From: Elusimicrobiota bacterium
Lineage (GTDB): Bacteria > Elusimicrobiota > Elusimicrobia > JACQJP01
Assembly: GCA_016204975.1 (NCBI GenBank)
Contig: JACQJP010000041.1
Coordinates: forward strand, 1 to 48,490
Direction: 5' to 3'
Length of the DNA: 48,490 nt
Shown here: one piece after another, positions 32,954-38,806 of the stretch
Numbering within the stretch: the stretch's first letter is position 1
Layout of the letters: every line of letters starts with the position of its first letter
Notes under the pieces: model-generated
The model's database searches: none
What the model was told of the DNA's origin: nothing
Seen by the model: only the letters and a program-made list of their open reading frames with translations
Made by a program: the position numbers and the translations under genes

Positions 32954-33685
32954 CTATATCGTTATTGTAGATTCTAAGTGTTCCCAAATTATTTCGTCAG
33001 CCCGACTCCAAACCCGTTCGATCTCCGAGGGATCCAGGGATTCGGCTAGTTGGCGGTTGTTTATATCCACTCGAATAGCCAAAGGGAAAGGATCGGTTAA
33101 TTGCAGCTGATTAAATTTTACGGTCGTTTGTATGTTGAAAAATTTGTCACCATGTTTTACATATTTCGCATATGTGAGATTTAGTTCTCCTATGTCAGCC
33201 ATATCGTACGAGATGAAACCTTGAAAGATTCTCTTTTTGTCATCGGGACTGAAGGAACCAAGGACTAATTCAAAAATCTTGCCCGCGCGCAGATAGCGCA
33301 ATCCCTTTATTGTGTTCTGCACCTCAAAGAGAATCTGAACCATTCTCTTATTGAGGTCCTTTGTCTCGAGAGATTGATCTCTTGTGAAGATTTTTTTTCC
33401 AAGCTTAACTGGGTAGAGCAATGTTGCGCTATCGGTGGAAAATGCAAATGAAGGGACCGTGAGTGTGATGGCGTCAAAGTTATATTGTCTGGCCGCTTGA
33501 AACAGGTTGGGAGATTTTTGGGATGGCTCTTCTGAAAATAGTTGAAACAGCTCTTGTTTTTCATCCGTGCCTTTTAACGTGTTTTCCAGGGCCTTCCTCT
33601 CCGCAGCAGTCAGATCTTTGCGTGTAGGAGTGCGACAGGCGAACTGAACAACTAATTGCTCTATCTTGCTCGTATCTAACGGCAT
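32954..33685 (-). CDS. Protein of unknown function (243 residues)
   Basis: I do not recognise this family. The protein is soluble, with no signal or membrane segment and a balanced composition. Its middle has beta-rich stretches (LLYPVKLGKKIFTRD, GKIFELVLGSFSPDDKKRIF), and it ends in RVDINNRQLAESLDPSEIER, suggesting a compact alpha/beta fold. Its base composition is more AT-rich than the respiratory region, which fits the transferred segment around it. It lies between the DUF433/PIN pair and a possible nuclease gene on the same strand. Confidence 0.7.
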   Translation of the reverse strand: MPLDTSKIEQLVVQFACRTPTRKDLTAAERKALENTLKGTDEKQELFQLFSEEPSQKSPNLFQAARQYNFDAITLTVPSFAFSTDSATLLYPVKLGKKIFTRDQSLETKDLNKRMVQILFEVQNTIKGLRYLRAGKIFELVLGSFSPDDKKRIFQGFISYDMADIGELNLTYAKYVKHGDKFFNIQTTVKFNQLQLTDPFPLAIRVDINNRQLAESLDPSEIERVWSRADEIIWEHLESTITI

Positions 33686-33746
33686 GGTCGATTTTGGCTG
33701 GAAGACTCAAGGGATAGTATAGCATGTCATTAGGTAGTACGCCAGA

Positions 33747-33774
33747 TTCCGGAATCTGTGTTCCGGAATCTGTG
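33747..33774. repeat. Tandem 14-bp direct repeat
   Basis: TTCCGGAATCTGTG occurs twice in immediate succession in the 126-base space between two unknown genes. Each copy contains the palindrome TTCCGGAA. It might be an operator pair for the gene starting at 33685 (64-90 bases away) or a slippage product. Confidence 0.6.
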
Positions 33775-33811
33775 TGTCGAATTGGATATCTTGGTGTTAT
33801 TGATGAACGTG

Positions 33812-34468
33812 CTATTCTGGATCAACGGATGATTCCACCGGCCCTAAAACTTGCCAGCCAAAAACTCTCAAGACTTGATGAACCGGGTGAACAAGATTAT
33901 TTCGCCGTTCCTCGCAACGGCGGCTCATCTTGAGCCGCAAAATATGTATCGCCAATAATTCGAACGCATCTATTGCGGGATCAAGGGGTGTACGAGGTGA
34001 GGCGTGCTCAAATCCAAAAATGACCACAGCTTTTCTCTCGCTTATATTGGGATTAAGAAGTTTCATGCAGTCACCAAGTGAGCTTGTGTTTCCTGGGTAT
34101 GGATGGAGAATGTTTTCTGACCAATGCTCGGCAGGTTTTCCGTTGTCACCGAACGGTCTGGCGATCTTGAATTCTATTGCCCACTCGCTGGGAATGAGCA
34201 GATCCGGGAATTGTTTTGTGATAGCGTTCGCATAACGCCCCAGTGGAACTTCTTTCATTTGTTTGAGGGCTTCCTTTACTGCTATTGCCTCTCCAAACGG
34301 ACCAATACCGGGCCGAAAGTCTTTATGGGCAATCCTCCGCCGGTCGATTGCTTTCAGTGCGTCTGCGAAATCCTTTAGCACGTGGGACAGTCTGAGGGCC
34401 ATGACGAAATGGTACAAAAATGACCACTCGTCCGTCCCTCTCGACATTCCTTTCCAATCAAAGTTCAA
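33812..34468 (-). CDS. Unknown protein with a PD-(D/E)XK-like motif, possible nuclease
   Basis: This is a 218-residue soluble protein. The stretch FPDLLIPSEWAIEFKIARPF (about residues 88-107) has PD, a spacer and EFK, which fits the PD-(D/E)XK core of restriction-type nucleases. A downstream strand (RKAVVIFGFEHAS) could be the next core element. There is no methyltransferase or helicase beside it. Its AT-rich composition resembles the neighbouring unknown gene. If the motif is not real, I have no other assignment. Confidence 0.6.
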   Translation of the reverse strand: MNFDWKGMSRGTDEWSFLYHFVMALRLSHVLKDFADALKAIDRRRIAHKDFRPGIGPFGEAIAVKEALKQMKEVPLGRYANAITKQFPDLLIPSEWAIEFKIARPFGDNGKPAEHWSENILHPYPGNTSSLGDCMKLLNPNISERKAVVIFGFEHASPRTPLDPAIDAFELLAIHILRLKMSRRCEERRNNLVHPVHQVLRVFGWQVLGPVESSVDPE

Positions 34469-34491
34469 TCGTCTTCAAAAAGGAGGCGACC

Positions 34492-34950
34492 ATGGACTTT
34501 AGACTGAAGGACCCCGAGGATATGACCCCGGAGGAACGGTTGCAAAGAATCGTGGAAATACTGTCGGATGGAGTCGTGCGGCTTATACGGAAAAAACAAG
34601 AGGAGAAGGCCTGCGCCGCGGCTGCGCAGCCGGCTATTGCTGATTCATCGACAAGCTCCTGCGTTGCAGTCGCCGCATCTGAACCCAAGAAACTTCCTGA
34701 ATCCCTTCTCTTGAAACGAGGGAGGGTCCCATTCGGCCAACGCAAGCTGGGGGAAGACCGGACAGAGCATAAGAGTGAACAAGTCTGGGTTCAGCGCATT
34801 GGAGAGTTGGCCGCCAAGGGCTATTCGTCTGAGAAAATAGCCCAGCGTCTGAATAGGGAGGATCGCGAAAGCAAGCGCGCAGGGAAGTGGTCCCGGGTAG
34901 CGGTATGGAGGATACTTAAAGGGTTGGAACACCGGGGCGTTACAAAATGA
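34492..34950 (+). CDS. Stand-alone serine-recombinase-like DNA-binding domain protein
   Basis: The start is ATG 34492, with AAGGAGG eight bases upstream; an earlier in-frame ATG at 34420 lacks such a site. The 152-residue protein opens with MTPEERLQRIVEILSDGVVR. Its C-terminal half (VPFGQRK, then RIGELAAKGYSSEKIAQRLN and WSRVAVWRILKGLE) matches the recombinase domain that follows the catalytic domain of large serine recombinases. The catalytic domain is missing. Together with the HTH gene at 31626 it appears to be part of a decayed mobile element. The last codons run into an inverted repeat. Confidence 0.75.
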   Translation: MDFRLKDPEDMTPEERLQRIVEILSDGVVRLIRKKQEEKACAAAAQPAIADSSTSSCVAVAASEPKKLPESLLLKRGRVPFGQRKLGEDRTEHKSEQVWVQRIGELAAKGYSSEKIAQRLNREDRESKRAGKWSRVAVWRILKGLEHRGVTK

Positions 34951-35082
34951 TTCTGTAACGCGGTGCGGAAAATAGACGAGACAGTGGATGTTGCGCGGGC
35001 TCGTTACAAAATTCGGGTCTCAACGAATTCCTTCTGATTTCTCGACGGAGTTTTGATTTCCGTTTGATCGGTCGTTACAAAA
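34937..35082. repeat. Inverted and direct repeats of CGTTACAAAA
   Basis: GCGTTACA (34937-34944) and TGTAACGC (34954-34961) form a perfect 8-base inverted repeat at the end of the recombinase-domain gene. CGTTACAAAA recurs in direct orientation at 34938, 35002 and 35073, at spacings of 64 and 71 bases. The array lies in a 496-base stretch without a firm gene. It could be a recombinase-binding array or element end. Confidence 0.6.
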
Positions 35083-35338
35083 AACCCTGCAAAAGTTTAC
35101 AGAAAAGCTGTGGCGGGCACGGCGCGAGCAGAAAACCACCGCCGAAGGCCACCTGCCTGTTCCGAGTGGCCTGGAAGTGCATTTTATCCCCGCATTTCGG
35201 CTGGTCCTGCCCGTGACCTGGACCGTGATCGCGAACGGGGAGAAGGTCATCGATGAGGTAGTGGCTTGCCCTGATGCCGGCCTCCCGCAGCCGGCCAAGT
35301 CGGGGGATGCCGAAAGTTCCAATCCCGTCGTTCCCTAA
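35056..35338 (+). pseudogene. Possible coding remnant without a start codon
   Basis: An open frame of about 94 codons ends in TAA at 35338 and reads LQKFTEKLWRARREQKTTAE, later TWTVIANGEKVIDEVVACPD. It has no ATG and no ribosome site at its upstream end, where a stop codon precedes it. The composition looks protein-like. The short match NGEKVI also occurs in the small protein at 37414-37692, which may be chance. I treat it as a likely truncated gene of the decayed element. Confidence 0.3.
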
Positions 35339-35411
35339 GACGGCGGGATCAGAAAACCACCCAACGGGCCCAACGGCGGTGTCGGGAGAAGGTCGTGGCC
35401 ACGCGGAGTCC

Positions 35412-35440
35412 TTGCAAAATAGTAAATAACAGTCTAAAAT
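35412..35440 (+). promoter_or_regulatory. Sigma-70-type promoter for the AAA ATPase gene, apparently leaderless
   Basis: TTGCAA (35412-35417) and TAAAAT (35435-35440) are separated by 17 bases. The expected transcription start, about seven bases after the -10, falls on the ATG at 35447, and no ribosome site is present. This predicts a leaderless message. Confidence 0.55.
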
Positions 35441-35446
35441 ACACAC

Positions 35447-36631
35447 ATGGTGCATCCCAGGATCGCCCAGGCCAGGCTTGAGTCTCTCCTGAAGCAGTTC
35501 CCGATCGTGACCCTTTTAGGCTTGCGTCAAGTTGGGAAATCGACATTCGCTCGTTGGGCCCTGCCCGGTTTCGACGCGTTCGATCTCGAAAACCCAGCCA
35601 CGCTGCTGCGCCTGGAAAGCGACGGGCAGCTCGTCTTAGAGCAATCAAAGAGGATCATCATCGATGAGGCGCAGCGCCTGCCGGCCCTCTTCCCTCTTCT
35701 GCGCAGCCACATCGACAGCCATCCAAGTCACAAGATCGTCCTTCTGGGCTCCGCTTCACCGAGACTCGTCAAGAAGATCTCGGAGTCTCTGGCCGGACGA
35801 ACCGGATTTCTGGAGTTGGGGGGCATGTCGATTCTGGAAGCCGACCCCGATCCATTGTGGATCAAGGGCGCATTTCCCCGGCTCCATTGGAGCCGGCCGC
35901 GGGCCTCCCCCGAAGATTGGCTTCCGGCGTTCCTGCGGACCTACCTGGAGCAGGACATTCCCCAGCTCGGGTTTCGGGTTTCCTCCTTGAAGATGATGCG
36001 GTTGCTTTCGATGCTGGCCCACTCCCAGGGCTCGATCAGCGACTTGAGCCAGCTTGGAGGCTCCCTTGGAATCGACTACCACTCCGTTTCCCATATCTTG
36101 GACATTTTCGAAGGAACCTTCCTGGCAAGAAGGCTCGCGCCCTATTTCGCCAACCTGGGCAAGAGGCTGGTCTAGAGCCCCAAGCTCTATATCCGCGTCA
36201 CGGGAATCCTGCACCACCTCCTCGGCATTCCATTCAAGAAAAAGGCGCTGCTTTCCCATCCAAAGGTGGGGGCAAGCTTTGAGACATTCTGCATCGAGCA
36301 GATCATCAATATCGCCCGCCTCGAGGACCCCGCTGCCGAGGTGTTTTTCTTTAGGACTCAGGCCGGAGTCGAGATAGACCTGCTGCTTAAATTCCGAGGC
36401 GAGTTGATTCCCATCGAGATCAAGCTCAGCCTCGCGGCCCAGAGCATCCAAAGCCTTGAGCGTGGGATGGGTTACTTGGGTCTCAAGCGCGGATTCATCG
36501 TCCACATGAACGAGGGCTTCACTGAGGTTAGGCGAGGCATCTGGGCCGGTTCGCTGGCCCGTGTCGTCTCTCATCTCTTTCGGACCCGCGCTATCGACGA
36601 CTTGCAAGAACAGAAGCGGAGGCTTCGCTAG
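35447..36631 (+). pseudogene. AAA ATPase with DUF4143 domain interrupted by one in-frame TAG
   Basis: The gene encodes a 394-codon protein of the AAA_14/DUF4143 family. Walker A is GLRQVGKS (25-32), Walker B is RIIIDEAQRLP and the sensor strand is KIVLLGSASPRL. The C-terminal DUF4143 nuclease-like part has AGVEIDLLLKF and IPIEIKLS. Codon 243 is TAG (36173-36175), in the stretch KRLV-stop-SPKLYIR. Family members usually read KSPKLY there, so a single AAG-to-TAG change would explain it. Both sides remain intact and in frame, which implies a recent mutation or readthrough. Such proteins often belong to mobile or defence gene sets. Confidence 0.85.
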
Positions 36632-36633
36632 CC

Positions 36634-37305
36634 ATGAGCGACTTCCGAATCAAACTCCGAAGACGGAATATCCCAGAGGAGGACTTGCTGGCAGATTTGA
36701 AGCGCGTCGCCTCAGAGTTATCCAAGAACACCGTCACTACTGCCGAGTATGACGCCCGGGGGCAATTCGGCGTCAACACATTCCTCCGGAGATTCAAGCA
36801 ATGGAACCTCGCTCTTCAACGAGCTGGACTCGAAGCTCCGAATCGACAGAACATCCCTGACGCGGAACTCTTCGAGAACCTTGCTAACGCCTGGACCTCT
36901 CTAGGTCGGCAGCCTTTTGGCCGCGATATGGACAAAGCACATGGCCATTCCAAGTTCTCCCTTGGAACCTATGAAGACCGATTCGGCTCATGGAACAAGG
37001 CCTTGCTTGCCTTTGAATCGTTCATCAGGGCTGGTCAAGCAGAGGCCGCACCTTCTTCACGCACTGGGACAACATCGCGACGGCGGACGGGCAGCAAAAT
37101 CAACTGGCGACTTCGCGCGCAAGTTCTCATCCGAGACAGTTGTATCTGCCAGATGTGCGGCGCGAGCCCTGCGAAGAACCCAGACATCACCCTTCACGCG
37201 GACCACGTCGTTCCTTGGTCCAAGGGCGGCGAGACGATTCTTGATAACCTCCGAACGCTTTGCCTCAAATGCAACATTGGCAAAAGCGACATGCATATCG
37301 CATAG
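36634..37305 (+). CDS. HNH endonuclease with homing-endonuclease-associated repeats
   Basis: The 223-residue protein begins two bases after the ATPase frame. The N-terminal half holds two related repeats (DLLADLKRVASELSKNTVTT and ELFENLANAWTSLGRQPFGR, each followed by an aromatic stretch F..W..AL). These are DNA-binding modules seen in homing-type nucleases. The C-terminal half is a zinc-bound HNH domain: CQMCG, HADHVVPWSKGG, LCLKCN. It would cut DNA with a His-metal mechanism. Adjacency to the ATPase frame suggests a two-gene mobile or defence unit. Confidence 0.9.
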   Translation: MSDFRIKLRRRNIPEEDLLADLKRVASELSKNTVTTAEYDARGQFGVNTFLRRFKQWNLALQRAGLEAPNRQNIPDAELFENLANAWTSLGRQPFGRDMDKAHGHSKFSLGTYEDRFGSWNKALLAFESFIRAGQAEAAPSSRTGTTSRRRTGSKINWRLRAQVLIRDSCICQMCGASPAKNPDITLHADHVVPWSKGGETILDNLRTLCLKCNIGKSDMHIA

Positions 37306-37413
37306 CTGCCTAGATTGCCTTAGCGGAATAGAACTCGACTCCCTCGGCGCTGCTTCGCAATTCCCCTTGATGTTCCGGGCGAGAGAAGGTACTCCTTCAT
37401 GAGAGGAGAACTC

Positions 37414-37692
37414 GTGCTAAAGTTCGCGATCAAGATCAGCAGCCCCGTCGAGTTCAAGCGGATACGTAACGGCGAGAAGGTCATCTGGCAGACAGGGCCC
37501 GACAAGATTGAGGTCGAGGTCTCGGAGGAGCCCGAAAAGTTCCAATCCCAGGGTTCACAAACGGCGCTGGCAAAAAACCACTGGGCCGAGGCGCTGCGAG
37601 TGCTCGAGCACGGCATCAAATCGGCGAAGCGAACACGAACACGGAGTCGGCGCGAAAAAGACACCGACGGGAGCAAAAAACCACCGCTTTAA
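37414..37692 (+). CDS. Small basic-tailed protein of unknown function
   Basis: This protein of about 92 residues is read from GTG 37414, which has AGAGGAGA at the right distance; ATG 37399 would add five residues. It begins with an alternating strand pattern (LKFAIKISSPVEFKRIRNGE) and ends in a very basic tail (KRTRTRSRREK), so it may bind nucleic acid. The stop lies within the upstream arm of the terminator hairpin. I do not recognise the family. Confidence 0.5.
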   Translation: MLKFAIKISSPVEFKRIRNGEKVIWQTGPDKIEVEVSEEPEKFQSQGSQTALAKNHWAEALRVLEHGIKSAKRTRTRSRREKDTDGSKKPPL

Positions 37693-37710
37693 TGCGTCAG
37701 CGGTGGTTTT
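37677..37710. terminator. Bidirectional rho-independent terminator
   Basis: A perfect 12-base inverted repeat, AAAACCACCGCT and AGCGGTGGTTTT, surrounds a 10-base loop and gives U-tracts on both strands. It ends the plus-strand gene to the left and can also stop minus-strand transcription from tRNA-Asp. Confidence 0.88.
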
Positions 37711-37756
37711 GTTGCGTTTAAACGCGCCGAACAGGCGGTTTATGGTACGAACAAAG

Positions 37757-37835
37757 TGGCGGGGTCGACGGGATTTGAACCCGCGATCTTCGGCTTGACA
37801 GGCCGACGTGTTAGACCGGGCTACACCACGACCCC
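37757..37835 (-). tRNA. tRNA-Asp (GTC)
   Basis: The minus strand folds as a cloverleaf with acceptor stem GGGGTCG/CGACCCC, anticodon arm CGGCCTGTCAAGCCG (anticodon GTC at 37797-37799) and T-arm with GGTTCAAATCC. The 3' CCA is encoded (TGG at 37757-37759 on the plus strand). The D-loop is slightly large. The 3' end is the likely insertion point of the island to its left. Confidence 0.95.
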
Positions 37836-37851
37836 TATGCACTTCTCACAG

Positions 37852-37897
37852 GGGGTCGAGTGCTGCGGCGCTCCTGCGCCGACTGCGCCACGACCCC
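37852..37897 (-). other. tRNA-Asp-like relic (acceptor stem with an internal deletion)
   Basis: The minus strand reads GGGGTCGTGGCGCAGTCGG, then a CGGCGC-AGGA-GCGCCG hairpin, and closes with CGACCCC. The 7-base outer stem is identical to that of the adjacent tRNA-Asp, but the anticodon and T arms are missing, leaving 46 bases. It looks like a deleted tRNA copy, perhaps a scar of a past insertion or excision. Confidence 0.55.
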
Positions 37898-37928
37898 TTT
37901 CTGCTAGGAGCGCTTCGCGATTTTAGGA

Positions 37929-37934
37929 TATAAT
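37929..37934 (+). promoter_or_regulatory. Candidate -10 element of the O-methyltransferase gene
   Basis: A perfect TATAAT stands 43 bases before ATG 37977. No convincing -35 hexamer lies at the right distance (the bases there are AGGAGC or TAGGAG), so recognition may rely on the -10 or an activator. Confidence 0.4.
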
Positions 37935-37976
37935 GGCAGAAACAGGCAAGGTGACGTAGGTGAAGGAAGGTCTTGC

Positions 37977-38612
37977 ATGCTGACTTTAATTGCTGAAGCC
38001 ATCGAGGATTACGCGGCAACCCATAGCAGCCCGGAGTCCCCCCTGCTTCAAGAACTGACTCGAGAGACCCAAGCAAAAACCAAAATTCCCCAGATGCTGG
38101 TGGGACATCTGGAAGGAACCTTGCTCAAGGTCCTGGTGCGCCTCGTCCAAGCCAAGCATATTTTGGAAATCGGCACCTTTACCGGCTACAGCGCCCTGGC
38201 CATGGCGGAAGGTCTCCCTGGAGATGGGAAACTCATCACCTGCGACATCGACCCCGAAACGGCAGCCATCGCCAAACGCTACTGGAGCCAAAGCCCCCAT
38301 GGCTCAAAGATCGAGATGCGGCTCGGACCAGCCCTGGAGACCCTCCAGACCCTCCCCGGTCCATTTGAGATGGTTTTTATTGACGCGGACAAAGAAAACT
38401 ACGCTCGCTATTGGGAGCTTTGCGTGCCCAAGGTTAGGTCTGGAGGAATCTTAGTGGCAGACAACGTGCTTTGGAGCGGCAGGGTCCTCCACCCGACCGA
38501 GTCCAGCGACCACGCCATCGTTGCCTTCAATCGGCAGGTGCACAACGACCCACGCGTCGAAGCGGTGATTCTGACGGTCCGAGATGGGGTTTTGCTCGCC
38601 TTAAAACGCTGA
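37977..38612 (+). CDS. O-methyltransferase, caffeoyl-CoA-type family 3
   Basis: This 211-residue SAM-dependent enzyme has motif I ILEIGTFTGYSALAMAEGL, acidic motif LITCDIDPETAAIAKRYW, the metal-binding strand FEMVFIDADKENYARYW and the following GGILVADNVLWSGRV, all as in the Mg2+-dependent catechol/caffeoyl-CoA family. The substrate in bacteria is usually unknown. AAGGAAGG lies upstream of the ATG. The gene stands alone between two tRNA genes. Confidence 0.92.
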   Translation: MLTLIAEAIEDYAATHSSPESPLLQELTRETQAKTKIPQMLVGHLEGTLLKVLVRLVQAKHILEIGTFTGYSALAMAEGLPGDGKLITCDIDPETAAIAKRYWSQSPHGSKIEMRLGPALETLQTLPGPFEMVFIDADKENYARYWELCVPKVRSGGILVADNVLWSGRVLHPTESSDHAIVAFNRQVHNDPRVEAVILTVRDGVLLALKR

Positions 38613-38653
38613 CCGGCAACTCCCCGAGCCGCATTCCCAAAGACAAGAAAGAT

Positions 38654-38725
38654 TGGGCGGTAGAGGATTCGAACCTCTGACTTCCATCTTGTAAGGATGG
38701 CACTCTACCACTGAGTTAACCGCCC
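38654..38725 (-). tRNA. tRNA-Val (TAC)
   Basis: The minus strand folds with acceptor stem GGGCGGT/ACCGCCC, anticodon loop CTTACAA (anticodon TAC) and T-arm GGTTCGAATCC. CCA is not encoded, unlike in the neighbouring tRNA-Asp. Confidence 0.95.
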
Positions 38726-38766
38726 CACCATCTCTCCCGTCTTGAGTATTCTAATACAAAGCCCCA

Positions 38767-38797
38767 TTATTGTAAACCAAGGGGAGTTATTGTAAAC
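38767..38797 (+). promoter_or_regulatory. Pair of 11-bp direct repeats before the sensor-kinase gene
   Basis: TTATTGTAAAC occurs at 38767-38777 and 38787-38797, exactly 20 bases apart, i.e. about two helical turns on the same face. The second copy ends ten bases before the GTG start of the kinase gene. This suits a dimeric regulator site overlapping the promoter or the start. Confidence 0.45.
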
Positions 38798-38806
38798 TCC
38801 CACCAG

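Noticed and set aside
33724-33933. Plus-strand 69-codon frame
   Set aside because: It overlaps the tandem repeat and the end of the nuclease-like gene and has no ribosome site or recognisable motif.
35020-35455. Two minus-strand frames of 100 and 126 codons
   Set aside because: Neither has a start with a ribosome site, and the opposite strand carries a more protein-like frame and a promoter.
37508-37798. Open frame across the tRNA-Asp gene ending in an Arg-rich sequence with DLNPR
   Set aside because: The segment is a translation of the tRNA-Asp complement, a well-known artefact, and it overlaps the small basic protein in another frame.
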